Shown: positions 1 through 8,391, counted from the stretch's first letter. The stretch is DNA of 10,272 nucleotides from an uncultured Haemophilus sp. (GCA_902482195.1 CABSZQ010000022.1:1-10272); one strand, 5' to 3'. The notes: generated from the letters alone by a model not told the origin. Program-made: numbers and translations.

Positions 1-410
1 GCCGTAAAATCCGCTAAAAGCACATCAGGTAAAACCACTGCAAATGGCTCGTTTCCAACAACTGGACGACCACATAGCACAGCATGGCCTAAACCTTTCG
101 CATTCCCTTGACGAACGTGCATGATGGTTACATCTTTAGGGCAAATAGAACGCACCTCTTCTAGAAGCTGACGTTTAACACGCTTCTCAAGCATAGTTTC
201 CAACTCAAAAGACGTATCAAAGTGGTTTTCAATCGCATTTTTAGAAGAATGTGTGACTAACACGATTTCTTTAATTCCTGCTGCAACACACTCATTCACA
301 ACATATTGAATTAGTGGTTTATCCACAAGCGTTAACATTTCTTTTGGAATTGCTTTTGTTGCTGGTAACATACGAGTGCCTAAACCCGCTACGGGAATAA
401 TAACTTTCAT
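1..410 (-). CDS. galU: UTP--glucose-1-phosphate uridylyltransferase, N-terminal part (cut by window edge)
   Basis: GalU joins UTP and glucose-1-phosphate into UDP-glucose, the cytoplasmic donor for lipooligosaccharide and other glycans. About 136 codons are visible, starting at the ATG at 408-410; the 3' part lies beyond the left edge. The start shows the nucleotidyltransferase signature: [11 protein letters not shown] at about residues 9-19 followed by PKEML, the nucleotide-binding loop with its catalytic Arg and Lys. Further on, VLPDVLL near residues 125-132 matches the conserved segment around the nucleotide/metal-binding Asp. The start is supported by an AAGGA ribosome site at about 418-422. 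The gene follows csrA on the same strand after 224 bases that include a 13-bp hairpin, so it may be transcribed separately. Identity rests on near-complete motif agreement with E. coli GalU; paralogues such as GalF are less likely. Confidence 0.95.
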   Translation of the reverse strand, partial: MKVIIPVAGLGTRMLPATKAIPKEMLTLVDKPLIQYVVNECVAAGIKEIVLVTHSSKNAIENHFDTSFELETMLEKRVKRQLLEEVRSICPKDVTIMHVRQGNAKGLGHAVLCGRPVVGNEPFAVVLPDVLLADFT

Positions 411-436
411 TGATTTTCCTTTTTGTTTTAATATGG

Positions 437-471
437 AATGACCACACTTCTATGCTAAAAGTGCGGTCATT
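437..471 (-). terminator. Hairpin with a perfect uptake-sequence arm between csrA and galU
   Basis: Arms 437-449 and 459-471 flank a 9-base loop. In the minus-strand RNA all 13 pairs form, with one G-U wobble; on the plus strand that pair is an A-C mismatch. One arm contains an exact AAGTGCGGT. In the direction of transcription it lies about 165 bases past the csrA stop and 26 bases before the galU start. No U-run follows, so termination is uncertain; it could instead be a processing or mRNA-stabilising structure in the galU leader. Confidence 0.5.
459..467 (+). repeat. DNA uptake signal sequence (exact core)
   Basis: Exact AAGTGCGGT, preceded by AA and followed by an AT-rich tract (472-484) as in the extended Haemophilus signal. 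It forms one arm of the hairpin upstream of galU. Confidence 0.9.
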
Positions 472-492
472 ATTTATTAAATTTTGATAGAT

Positions 493-621
493 TTAAGTTG
501 GAAAAGTTCCTTCTCTACCTTTATAACTCAAATTTCCGTTATTTTTAAAATCTTGCAAACCAATGGGTTTAATTTTTTGAAAAACGTTAATTAAATTATA
601 AATAGAATGTAAAACATTCAT
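493..621 (-). CDS. Doubtful small ORF in the csrA-galU intergenic region
   Basis: An open frame of 42 codons runs from the ATG at 619-621 to the TAA at 493-495, in the same direction as its neighbours and filling most of the csrA-galU gap. The peptide begins MNVLHSIYNL and ends GREGTFPT; it is mildly basic with no signal peptide or membrane segment. I do not recognise it. The upstream context (GACGAG about 5 bases before the ATG) is a poor ribosome site, and a small hairpin at 605-619 overlaps the start. DNA this AT-rich gives an ORF of this length by chance only occasionally. It may be untranslated leader, a small protein, or a decayed fragment. Confidence 0.2.
   Translation of the reverse strand: MNVLHSIYNLINVFQKIKPIGLQDFKNNGNLSYKGREGTFPT
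605..619 (-). terminator. Weak hairpin just downstream of csrA
   Basis: A 6-bp stem (GAATGT/ACATTC) with a 3-base loop starts about 15 bases after the csrA stop. In the minus-strand RNA it is followed by UAUUUAUAAUUU. The stem is short and AU-rich, so it could be at most a weak terminator. Confidence 0.25.
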
Positions 622-634
622 AAAACTCGTCGGT

Positions 635-826
635 CTAAGATGCCCCATCTATATGTTCATCTTTTGACTGCAGAATTCGTTGGTAAATTTCCTCTCGGTG
701 AACGGATACTTCTTTAGGCGCTTGCACACCGAGTTTGACTTGGTTTCCACGTACACTCAAAACCGAGATAGAAATATCGTCTCCAATGAGAACACTTTCG
801 CCAACTTTTCGAGTTAAGATTAACAT
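635..826 (-). CDS. csrA: Carbon storage regulator CsrA (RNA-binding global regulator)
   Basis: CsrA is a small homodimeric protein that binds GGA motifs in mRNA leaders, usually over the ribosome site, and changes translation or stability of carbon-metabolism, motility and surface genes. The product has 63 residues, close to the 61 of E. coli. The RNA-contacting residues are present: L4, T5 and R6 at the N terminus and V42, H43, R44, E45 in the second contact region. The rest is the usual five-strand core and short C-terminal helix, ending in a variable tail. Start at 826 is supported by a strong TAAGGAG ribosome site at 834-840. The gene lies 78 bases downstream of alaS on the same strand, the alaS-csrA order also known in E. 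coli, so readthrough from alaS is plausible. The leader has three GGA motifs, consistent with autoregulation. Confidence 0.97.
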   Translation of the reverse strand: MLILTRKVGESVLIGDDISISVLSVRGNQVKLGVQAPKEVSVHREEIYQRILQSKDEHIDGAS

Positions 827-833
827 CTTTTAT

Positions 834-840
834 CTCCTTA
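834..840 (-). promoter_or_regulatory. csrA ribosome binding site containing a GGA motif
   Basis: TAAGGAG lies 7 bases before the csrA ATG and is a near-perfect Shine-Dalgarno sequence. Its AAGGA core also fits the ANGGA recognition element of CsrA, so the protein could block its own translation here. The first part is seen; the second is inference. Confidence 0.75.
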
Positions 841-876
841 GTTTGCATTTATTAGATATCCCTATCAATCAAGTAA

Positions 877-897
877 AGATCGGCATCCCACCGACCT
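877..897 (-). promoter_or_regulatory. Hairpin in the alaS-csrA gap with a GGA loop
   Basis: A 7-bp stem (877-883 with 891-897) includes one G-U pair in the minus-strand RNA. It exposes a 7-base loop, UGGGAUG, whose GGAUG resembles the loop sequence preferred by CsrA. The structure begins 7 bases after the alaS stop and is followed by UUUACUUG, so it could also be a weak alaS terminator. Confidence 0.4.
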
Positions 898-904
898 GCT
901 TGTA

Positions 905-3529
905 CTACAGATTATTGCTTAACCAGTTTTGTGCGACAGTTAATGCTAGATTCACATTTTCTGGTTGGGAGCCTCCTGCCATTGCCATATCAGGGCGACC
1001 ACCGCCTTTCCCACCAACTTGCTGAGCCATTAAATTCACTAGCTCACCAGCCTTCACTTTAGTAGTTAAATCGCTTGTTACGCCAACGACGAGGTTGACT
1101 TTATCATCTAAAATAGATGCAAATACAATTACGCCTGAACCAAGTTGATTTTTTAAATCATCAACCATCACACGTAACGATTTAGTTTCAATTCCGTCTA
1201 GTTGATGTACGATTACAGAAACATCATTAATTTTAACCGCACTTTTCACTAAATCGGACCCCGCTTGCATTGCGGCTTTTTCTTTTAATCCTTGTAATTC
1301 TTTTTCTGCTTTCTTCGCTTTATCTTGAAGTTGCTGAATTTTCTCAACAAGGGTATTAACGTCAGATTTAAATAAATCTGCACTTTGAGCAAGAATGCGT
1401 TGTTGATTATGTAACCAATTAATTGCATTTTCACCCGTTACCGCTTCAATACGACGAACACCTGCTGCAACTGCAGTTTCCGCCACAATTTTAAATAAAC
1501 CGATATCACCAGTACGTTTAGCATGAATGCCACCACAAAGTTCAACGGAGAAATCACCCATTGTTAAAACACGTACCACATCAGCATATTTTTCACCGAA
1601 TAACGCCATTGCACCTTTTGCTTTTGCTGCTTCGATATCCATTACGTCCGTTTGAACCACAAAATTCTCACGTACTTTTTGGTTTACCAACGTTTCAATT
1701 TCGTTAAGCTGTGCTTTGGTAATCGCTTCCGGATGAGCAAAGTCAAAACGTAATGCTGTATCGGATACTAATGATCCTTTTTGCACTACATGGTGACCTA
1801 AAACTTGACGCAATGCGGCGTGTAATAAGTGTGTTGCAGAATGGTTAAGTGACGTTTGATGACGTCTTGCTGCATCCACAACCGCATTGACTGTTTGTCC
1901 GACTTTTAAAGTACCTTGCTCTAACTCACCAATATGACCAAATACTTGACCATATTTTTGAGTATCTTTTACATTAAACTGAACATCTTGAGAAGTTAAA
2001 TAACCACTGTCACCAATTTGACCACCTGATTCCGCATAGAATGGAGTATTTTCTAAAATCACCACGGCACTTTGGCCTGCAGTAATACTCTCTACTGATT
2101 TACCATCATGGAAAAGTGCGGTCACTTTGGCTAAAGATTCTGATTCAGTATAACCTTCAAATTTCGTTTCGCCTTCTACACGAATAACATTGTTGTAATC
2201 CATGCCGAATTGGCTTGCAGATTGTGCACGTAAGCGTTGGGCTTCCATTTCACGCTCAAAACCGGCTTCATCAATTGCAATATCGCGCTCGCGACATACG
2301 TCAGCGGTTAAATCAAGTGGGAAGCCATAAGTATCATAAAGTTTAAAGGCGACTTCACCTGACAACACACCATCTTTCACTTGAGCAAGCGCATCGTCTA
2401 ATAAGCTTAATCCGCGCTCTAATGTACGAGCAAATTGTTCTTCTTCCAAACGAAGTAATTTTTCGACATTCGCTTGTTTTTCTTTAACTTCTTTGCCAGC
2501 TTCCGCCATGACTTCAATTAAAGTCGGCACAAGTTTATAGAAGAACGCTTCTTTAGCACCTAACAAGTGACCATGACGTACTGCACGACGGATAATACGA
2601 CGTAATACATAACCGCGACCTTCGTTTGATGGAATTACGCCATCTGCAATTAAATAAGCACAAGAACGAATGTGGTCTGCAATTACACGTAATGATTTGT
2701 TTGTTAAATCTGTTGTTCCTACGATTTCAGCTGTTTTCGCAATTAATTTTTGGAAAATATCGATCTCATAGTTAGAGTTTACGTGCTGTAATACAGCAGA
2801 AATACGCTCTAACCCCATCCCAGTATCAACAGATGGACGTGGTAATTTTTCCATTGTGCCGTCGGCTTGACGGTTAAATTGCATGAATACCACGTTCCAA
2901 ATTTCGATATAGCGGTCACCATCTTCTTCTGGTGAGCCTGGAGGGCCACCCCAAATGTGATCACCGTGATCGTAGAAAATTTCAGTACATGGACCACAAG
3001 GACCTGTGTCACCCATTGCCCAGAAGTTATCTGATGCATAAGGCGCACCTTTGTTATCACCGATACGAATAATACGTTCTGCTGGCACACCAACTTCTTT
3101 ATGCCAAATATCATAAGCTTCATTATCAGTTTCATACACGGTTACCCATAATTTTTCTTTTGGTAACCCGAGCCATTGTGGAGAAGTCAAATACTCCCAG
3201 GCAAAATTAATCGCATCATGTTTGAAATAGTCGCCAAAACTGAAGTTGCCGAGCATTTCAAAGAAAGTATGGTGACGAGCTGTATAACCTACGTTTTCTA
3301 AATCATTATGCTTACCACCTGCGCGCACACAACGTTGTGCAGTTGTCGCACGTGAGTAAGGACGTTTGTCCATACCAAGGAACACGTCTTTAAATTGGTT
3401 CATACCGGCATTAGTAAAAAGCAATGTCGGATCATTTTCAGGCACAAGCGAACTACTTGCGACGACTTGATGCCCCTTGCTATGGAAAAAATCAAGGAAT
3501 GACTGTCTAATTTCTGCTGTTGTTTTCAT
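905..3529 (-). CDS. alaS: Alanine--tRNA ligase
   Basis: AlaRS is a class II synthetase that charges tRNA-Ala in the cytoplasm and hydrolyses Ser- and Gly-tRNA-Ala by editing. The product has 874 residues, essentially the family length. The N-terminal catalytic domain carries [11 protein letters not shown] and a motif 2 segment ([18 protein letters not shown], about residues 85-103). A helical tRNA-recognition region reaches to about residue 460. The editing domain has the zinc ligands H563 and H567 (HSATH) and C665 and H669 (CGGIH). A charged coiled-coil-like stretch near 735-765 leads to the C-terminal domain with its glycine-rich [15 protein letters not shown] near residue 840. The ATG start at 3529 has AAGG 10 bases upstream. 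Two exact uptake signals lie inside the gene. It is preceded by the uspA terminator, so it probably has its own promoter, and csrA follows after 78 bases. Confidence 0.99.
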   Translation of the reverse strand: MKTTAEIRQSFLDFFHSKGHQVVASSSLVPENDPTLLFTNAGMNQFKDVFLGMDKRPYSRATTAQRCVRAGGKHNDLENVGYTARHHTFFEMLGNFSFGDYFKHDAINFAWEYLTSPQWLGLPKEKLWVTVYETDNEAYDIWHKEVGVPAERIIRIGDNKGAPYASDNFWAMGDTGPCGPCTEIFYDHGDHIWGGPPGSPEEDGDRYIEIWNVVFMQFNRQADGTMEKLPRPSVDTGMGLERISAVLQHVNSNYEIDIFQKLIAKTAEIVGTTDLTNKSLRVIADHIRSCAYLIADGVIPSNEGRGYVLRRIIRRAVRHGHLLGAKEAFFYKLVPTLIEVMAEAGKEVKEKQANVEKLLRLEEEQFARTLERGLSLLDDALAQVKDGVLSGEVAFKLYDTYGFPLDLTADVCRERDIAIDEAGFEREMEAQRLRAQSASQFGMDYNNVIRVEGETKFEGYTESESLAKVTALFHDGKSVESITAGQSAVVILENTPFYAESGGQIGDSGYLTSQDVQFNVKDTQKYGQVFGHIGELEQGTLKVGQTVNAVVDAARRHQTSLNHSATHLLHAALRQVLGHHVVQKGSLVSDTALRFDFAHPEAITKAQLNEIETLVNQKVRENFVVQTDVMDIEAAKAKGAMALFGEKYADVVRVLTMGDFSVELCGGIHAKRTGDIGLFKIVAETAVAAGVRRIEAVTGENAINWLHNQQRILAQSADLFKSDVNTLVEKIQQLQDKAKKAEKELQGLKEKAAMQAGSDLVKSAVKINDVSVIVHQLDGIETKSLRVMVDDLKNQLGSGVIVFASILDDKVNLVVGVTSDLTTKVKAGELVNLMAQQVGGKGGGRPDMAMAGGSQPENVNLALTVAQNWLSNNL
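1236..1244 (-). repeat. DNA uptake signal sequence (exact core) in alaS
   Basis: Exact AAGTGCGGT on the minus strand, in the coding direction of alaS. It encodes the S-A-V of KSAVKI in the C-terminal region. Confidence 0.9.
2114..2122 (+). repeat. DNA uptake signal sequence (exact core) in alaS
   Basis: Exact AAGTGCGGT on the plus strand, antisense to alaS, where the complement encodes the T-A-L of VTALFH. Confidence 0.9.
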
Positions 3530-3636
3530 TGATAAAACCTTGTGTCTCTATCTCGATCACGATTTATAAAAAAGCTCACTATTCTTGCATATTTTGACCT
3601 AGAGAAAAAGGCTTTTTCACTGATCTTAAAAAAGAA

Positions 3637-3672
3637 AACCGCACTCTACTGCATTAATTGAGAAGTGCGGTT
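3637..3672 (-). terminator. Intrinsic terminator of uspA built from paired uptake sequences
   Basis: A perfect 9-bp stem, AACCGCACT (3637-3645) with AGTGCGGTT (3664-3672), has an 18-base loop. In the minus-strand RNA it is followed at once by UUUUCUUUUUU, the layout of a rho-independent terminator, 44 bases past the uspA stop. One arm contains an exact uptake signal and the other a one-mismatch copy in inverted orientation, a well-known arrangement in Haemophilus. Confidence 0.85.
3663..3671 (+). repeat. DNA uptake signal sequence (exact core)
   Basis: Exact AAGTGCGGT forming one arm of the uspA terminator; the other arm (3637-3646) is an inverted copy with one mismatch. Confidence 0.9.
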
Positions 3673-3716
3673 ACAATTTACGTTATTTTAATAGGGCTAA
3701 AAATAATTTTTGATCA

Positions 3717-4142
3717 CTATTCGTCGCGAAGTGGCACAACCAACATATCAATTTTAATGGTATTCATCACTTGACGTGTTGAAGACATTAATTTACTCCA
3801 AAAATCTTGGTGATGACCTGTCACTAGTAGATCTACATCATACTGATCAATAGCATCTGTCAAAACTTGACCTAAATCACCGCTACCGCTCAATTTTTCT
3901 TTCACTGGATAACCAGCATGTTCTGCTAAATTAATTAGCGCTTTTTGTGTCTCGCTCGAAATTCTATCTTGCATTGATGACATATTGACATCAATTAAAC
4001 CAGTATAGAGATCCGAGAAGTTTACATCTACATGAATAATGGAAAGTTGCGCATCATTACGTTTTGCAATTCCCACGGCTTTTTTGAGTAGAAATTCACT
4101 TTCGTCAGAAAGATCTACCGCAACTAAAACGTGTTTGTACAT
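3717..4142 (-). CDS. uspA: Universal stress protein UspA
   Basis: UspA is a small cytoplasmic dimeric protein induced by growth arrest and many stresses; its molecular action is poorly defined. The product has 141 residues, the family length, and matches E. coli UspA along its whole extent: [11 protein letters not shown] at the start, [18 protein letters not shown] at about 36-53, [24 protein letters not shown] near 109-121, and the C-terminal VVPLRDE. The ATP-binding glycine pattern (G-x2-G-x9-G-S/T) of other Usp proteins is not apparent, which fits the non-nucleotide-binding UspA subgroup. The start is supported by TAAGGAG at 4149-4155. It is separated from pepP by 103 bases and ends at a good terminator, so it is probably transcribed alone. 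Confidence 0.97.
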   Translation of the reverse strand: MYKHVLVAVDLSDESEFLLKKAVGIAKRNDAQLSIIHVDVNFSDLYTGLIDVNMSSMQDRISSETQKALINLAEHAGYPVKEKLSGSGDLGQVLTDAIDQYDVDLLVTGHHQDFWSKLMSSTRQVMNTIKIDMLVVPLRDE

Positions 4143-4183
4143 AATCGACTCCTTACTGATTTGATCGGCCTTTTTTATCTAAC

Positions 4184-4189
4184 AGTATA
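4184..4189 (-). promoter_or_regulatory. Possible -10 element of the uspA promoter
   Basis: TATACT on the minus strand (five of six bases of TATAAT) lies about 42 bases before the uspA ATG. No good -35 hexamer stands at 16-18 bases upstream; only a T-run is present. This is a guess based on position and one element. Confidence 0.35.
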
Positions 4190-4232
4190 TTAGCACCTTA
4201 ACTGCACAAAAAACTTGCACTAGATCACAATT

Positions 4233-4249
4233 TTGAGAATTCTTCTCAA
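4233..4249 (-). terminator. AU-rich hairpin overlapping the pepP stop codon
   Basis: TTGAGAA and TTCTCAA form a perfect 7-bp stem around a 3-base loop, and the first arm contains the TGA stop of pepP. The sequence after the stem (AAUUGUGAUC) has no U-run, so it is a poor terminator, although it is the only structure seen between pepP and uspA. Confidence 0.3.
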
Positions 4250-5538
4250 TTTTTCATTAAATTTTCAATGTCATCGATTTCTTTTGGAGCCGCCGCTGTC
4301 AGATCTTTGTTGCCATATTCAGTCATCAACAAGTTATCTTCAATACGCACACCAATGCCTTTATATTGAGCTGGCACATCCGCCTCTTCTGAAATATAAA
4401 TACCTGGCTCAACAGTAATGATCATTCCCACTTCAAGCGTGCGACTACGATCATCGTCATAGCGACCAACATCGTGCACATCTAAACCAAGCCAATGACC
4501 TAAACCATGCATATAAAATTGGCGATAGGCTTTTTCTTCAATCAGCTTATCTACATTCCCTTTCAGAATGCCTAAATCCACCAAGCCTTGAGTTTTAATG
4601 CGAATCACTTCATCATTCGCCAATTTAATTGAATTACCTGGCACTAATAGCTCAATTGCACGTTTTTGTGCTTTTAACACTAATTCATAAATCTCACGTT
4701 GTGGCTGAGTAAATTTACCATTTACAGGGAATGTACGTGTGATATCGCCTGCATACATAGCAAATTCACAACCTGCATCAATTAACACAAGATCGCCATC
4801 TTTCAAAGGTTGATCATTTTCAGTGTAGTGCAAGATACAGGCATTATCGCCCCCGGCAATAATGGAATTGTAAGACGGGAATCTAGCACCATGACGATTA
4901 AATTCATACAGAATTTCGCTTTCAATTTCATATTCAAAACGATTTGGACGAGTCACTTGCATCGCTTTAATATGCCCGAACGCAGTAATCTGTCCCGCTT
5001 GCTGCATTAAGCGAATTTCATTCGGTGATTTGATTAAGCGCATTTCACTTAACATCGGCTGCCAATCAAAAACAGCGTAAAATTTCACTGCACTTTCGGC
5101 TAATAATTTATCCCCCCAAGGATGGCGATCTGCCACATGATAAAGTGCGGTCAATTTTTCCGTTAATTTTGGAAATTTGGCTTTAAAATCATCGATAGAA
5201 TAGGCTTCATCGACATTGAGTTTTTGCGGTGCGCGTTCAACACCTAATCGGCGACCATTCCACGTTTCAAGCAAAGGATCTCGCGGACGAAGAAATACAA
5301 CCGCCTTTTCTGCATCTTCCGTTTTAATCAATAACAATGCAGCATTTGGCTCATTAAAACCTGTTAAATACCAGAAGTAACTGTCTTGACGGAAAGGAAA
5401 ATCGCAGTCGTTATTACGACGTTTTTCAATTTCGGAAAATAGCAACAAGGCAGAATTTGGCTGCATTTGTGCGAACACTTTTTGACGACGTTCAGTAAAT
5501 TCCTCTTGCGGTAATGCCGCCATATATGCGAGATCCAT
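4246..5538 (-). CDS. pepP: Xaa-Pro aminopeptidase (aminopeptidase P)
   Basis: PepP removes an N-terminal residue that is followed by proline, using two manganese ions in a pita-bread fold; it acts in the cytoplasm. The product has 430 residues, near the family length. An N-terminal aminopeptidase-P domain (about 1-165, with RQDSYFWYLTGF at 50-61) precedes the M24 catalytic domain. All five metal ligands are visible: D254, D265, H348 (in HGLGHWLGLDVHD), E377 (VEPGIYI) and E400 (VRIEDN). Each sits exactly six residues before its E. coli counterpart. The ATG at 5538 has an AAGGAG site 6 bases upstream, directly after the stop of the preceding ygfB-like gene (12-base gap), so the two are almost certainly co-transcribed. 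In E. coli the order ygfB-pepP continues into ubiH; here uspA follows instead. An exact uptake signal lies at 5143-5151. Confidence 0.98.
   Translation of the reverse strand: MDLAYMAALPQEEFTERRQKVFAQMQPNSALLLFSEIEKRRNNDCDFPFRQDSYFWYLTGFNEPNAALLLIKTEDAEKAVVFLRPRDPLLETWNGRRLGVERAPQKLNVDEAYSIDDFKAKFPKLTEKLTALYHVADRHPWGDKLLAESAVKFYAVFDWQPMLSEMRLIKSPNEIRLMQQAGQITAFGHIKAMQVTRPNRFEYEIESEILYEFNRHGARFPSYNSIIAGGDNACILHYTENDQPLKDGDLVLIDAGCEFAMYAGDITRTFPVNGKFTQPQREIYELVLKAQKRAIELLVPGNSIKLANDEVIRIKTQGLVDLGILKGNVDKLIEEKAYRQFYMHGLGHWLGLDVHDVGRYDDDRSRTLEVGMIITVEPGIYISEEADVPAQYKGIGVRIEDNLLMTEYGNKDLTAAAPKEIDDIENLMKN
5143..5151 (+). repeat. DNA uptake signal sequence (exact core) in pepP
   Basis: Exact AAGTGCGGT on the plus strand, antisense to pepP. 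Its complement encodes T130-A131-L132 in the linker between the two PepP domains. Confidence 0.9.
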
Positions 5539-5550
5539 GTTTCGCTCCTT

Positions 5551-6099
5551 TTAATGTAATATCGGTTTTATTTCTTGCGCATCATCGTTGAAATGGGTGT
5601 AAAACAGCATTGCAATGGTGCGAACATATTCAATGATTTCTTCTAGGGCTTCAGCAAGTTCTTCTTCGTCATCATTTTCCTCATAACCAAGCTGACAAAT
5701 ATCTTGTAAATCATCTACCGCTTCGCCAATTTCACCTTTTTCTTTATCCAACTCTGCTTGAACAAGACCTAAGCCCAGTAAAAATTGGTTTGCCCAGTCA
5801 GATAAACTGTCTGCACGGGCAAACACGCTCTCATCTTCTGTTAAGCCCAATTCAAAATCAAACCCTTCTACGTCCCCTAAGGTTTTACCTATCTGTTCAT
5901 AGATTTCGGTAATTGGCTGAATTAATGCGGTTGGATAGGCGTGGTTATCGTTACTGAATTGATATAAAAGTGGTAACCAGCTTTGATCTTTCAGTCCACC
6001 ACAAATTAAGCCGCTCAAAAAACCATGTAATTCAGTTGCATTAATACCAATACCGGCAGATTTGAGTTGTTGATTAAGTTCAGTTTGGGAAATTGTCAT
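5551..6099 (-). CDS. ygfB: YgfB/UPF0149 family protein
   Basis: A 182-residue acidic, mostly helical protein of the YgfB/YecA (UPF0149) family. Its biochemical role is not established in Haemophilus; relatives in other gammaproteobacteria have been linked to gene regulation. Family features are the N-terminal [12 protein letters not shown] (about residues 19-30), the central [11 protein letters not shown] (near 101-111) and the acidic helix [21 protein letters not shown] near 138-158. There is no C-terminal SEC-C metal motif as in YecA, so it is the short YgfB type. The ATG at 6099 is preferred over one 16 codons earlier, because TAGGT stands 6 bases upstream and the length then equals the family's. 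It leads a two-gene unit with pepP (12-base gap), the same pairing as in E. coli, and lies downstream of the groL terminator. Confidence 0.93.
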   Translation of the reverse strand: MTISQTELNQQLKSAGIGINATELHGFLSGLICGGLKDQSWLPLLYQFSNDNHAYPTALIQPITEIYEQIGKTLGDVEGFDFELGLTEDESVFARADSLSDWANQFLLGLGLVQAELDKEKGEIGEAVDDLQDICQLGYEENDDEEELAEALEEIIEYVRTIAMLFYTHFNDDAQEIKPILH

Positions 6100-6153
6100 T
6101 GTTATACCTATAAAATCATCGAAAACAAGTAAAGTGTAGCACCACACAAATAA

Positions 6154-6193
6154 AAATGCGATCGCATTTCTATAAAGAAAAACGATCGCACTT
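6154..6193 (-). terminator. groL terminator with two alternative hairpins
   Basis: The distal arm (6154-6164) can pair with 6183-6193 in an 11-bp stem with one G-U wobble, or fold on itself as AAATGC-GATC-GCATTT (6154-6169). Both end in a GCAUUUUUAUUUG run in the minus-strand RNA. It lies 17 bases past the groL stop, so it is a convincing intrinsic terminator for groESL. The outer arm AAGTGCGAT differs from the uptake core by one base. Confidence 0.8.
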
Positions 6194-6210
6194 TCTTTCG
6201 CAAAGGGGAA

Positions 6211-7869
<1,659 letters not shown>

Positions 7870-7878
7870 TTAATTAAA

Positions 7879-8169
7879 TTATTCCACAATCGCCAAAATA
7901 TCGTTTTCAGAAATGATTAACACTTCTTCACCATCGATTTTTTCACTTTTCACGCCATAACCATCATTGAAAATGACCGTATCACCAACTTTTACATCTA
8001 AAGGTTGAACGGTACCATTTTCCAAAATACGACCTTTACCCACTGCCAATACTTTCGCGCGGGTTGATTTAGTCGCTGCTGAGCCGGTTAATACGATACC
8101 GCCAGCTGAACGAGTTTCTACTTCTTCACGTTTAATGATTACACGATCGTGTAAAGGACGAATATTCAT
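7879..8169 (-). CDS. groS: Co-chaperonin GroES (10 kDa subunit)
   Basis: GroES is the heptameric lid of the GroEL folding chamber. The product has 96 residues ([10 protein letters not shown] to DILAIVE), slightly under the 97 of E. coli. The mobile loop at about residues 16-32 carries the hydrophobic I-V-L tripeptide that docks on GroEL, and the roof loop region ([18 protein letters not shown]) follows. The ATG at 8169 is chosen although the frame stays open for 56 codons upstream. AAGGA lies 8 bases before this ATG, the length fits the family exactly, and the extension would run through the heat-shock promoter. It is the first gene of groESL and diverges from aspA. Confidence 0.99.
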   Translation of the reverse strand: MNIRPLHDRVIIKREEVETRSAGGIVLTGSAATKSTRAKVLAVGKGRILENGTVQPLDVKVGDTVIFNDGYGVKSEKIDGEEVLIISENDILAIVE

Positions 8170-8205
8170 GATTAATTTCCTTCTTATTAAAATAAAGTGT
8201 TTTAA

Positions 8206-8236
8206 ATGTGGGGATAACTTTTTCGGTTTCAAGGGG
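8206..8236 (-). promoter_or_regulatory. Heat-shock (sigma-32) promoter of groESL
   Basis: On the minus strand CCCCTTGAAA (8227-8236) is the -35 element and CCCCACAT (8206-8213) the -10 element. They are separated by 13 bases between CTTGAAA and CCCC. This matches the E. coli sigma-32 consensus (CTTGAAA, spacer 11-16, CCCCATNT) closely. The -10 lies 36 bases before the groES ATG. No convincing sigma-70 promoter was seen beside it. Confidence 0.88.
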
Positions 8237-8307
8237 ATAAATAAAAAAATTCTTACCCTAAAAAAATTTATGCGAGAAATGAAAATATCTCTTATACGTC
8301 TTATTTG

Positions 8308-8329
8308 AAATGTGATCCAAGTCAAATTT
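8308..8329 (+). promoter_or_regulatory. CRP-like binding site (overlapping FNR-like match) upstream of aspA
   Basis: The 22-base site agrees with the CRP consensus at 18 positions: AAATGTGATC on the left and TCAAATTT on the right, with TGTGA-N6-TCAAA as the core. Within it GTGATCCAAGTCAA matches the FNR consensus TTGAT-N4-ATCAA at 8 of 10 positions. Its centre is 41.5 bases before the start of transcription expected 7 bases after the -10, the class II activator position. E. coli aspA is controlled by both CRP and FNR. Confidence 0.75.
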
Positions 8330-8347
8330 ATTTTCAATGTAAATTCC

Positions 8348-8353
8348 TATAAT
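8348..8353 (+). promoter_or_regulatory. -10 element of the aspA promoter
   Basis: A perfect TATAAT lies 38 bases before the aspA ATG. The hexamer 17 bases upstream (AATTTA, 8325-8330) is a poor -35 and overlaps the CRP-like site, as expected of an activator-dependent promoter. Confidence 0.75.
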
Positions 8354-8379
8354 TACCTCAAATTAATTAACAACCAAAA

Positions 8380-8383
8380 AAGG
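8380..8383 (+). promoter_or_regulatory. aspA ribosome binding site that decides the start
   Basis: AAGG lies 8 bases before the ATG at 8392. The in-frame GTG at 8383 overlaps this site and has no ribosome site of its own, so the ATG is the start. Confidence 0.8.
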
Positions 8384-8391
8384 TGATTAAA

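Noticed and set aside
595..600. TATAAT on the minus strand as a galU -10 element
   Set aside because: No acceptable -35 at 16-18 bases and AT-rich surroundings make a chance match likely.
2809..3135. 108-codon open frame inside alaS on the same strand
   Set aside because: It overlaps the catalytic domain in another frame and its product looks like a frame-shifted reading of AlaRS.
3604..3618. GAAAAAG-G-CTTTTTC palindrome in the alaS leader
   Set aside because: It has a one-base centre and an A/T-only stem body, so it is a poor hairpin; no U-run placement or known regulator motif supports a role.
4214..4229. Possible CRP site upstream of uspA (TGTGA half-site on the minus strand)
   Set aside because: Only one half-site matches; the other (GCAAG) agrees at two of five positions.
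6100..6147. 16-codon N-terminal extension of the YgfB-family protein
   Set aside because: The internal ATG at 6099 has a ribosome site and gives the usual 182-residue family length.
6158..6165. GCGATCGC octamer, identical to the cyanobacterial HIP1 repeat
   Set aside because: A single copy inside the groL terminator palindrome; everything else points to Pasteurellaceae, so it is coincidence.
8170..8337. 56-codon in-frame extension upstream of the groES ATG
   Set aside because: It runs through the sigma-32 promoter, has no ribosome site, and would add a basic tail not found in any GroES.
8383..8391. GTG start three codons before the aspA ATG
   Set aside because: The GTG overlaps the ribosome site that serves the ATG at 8392.
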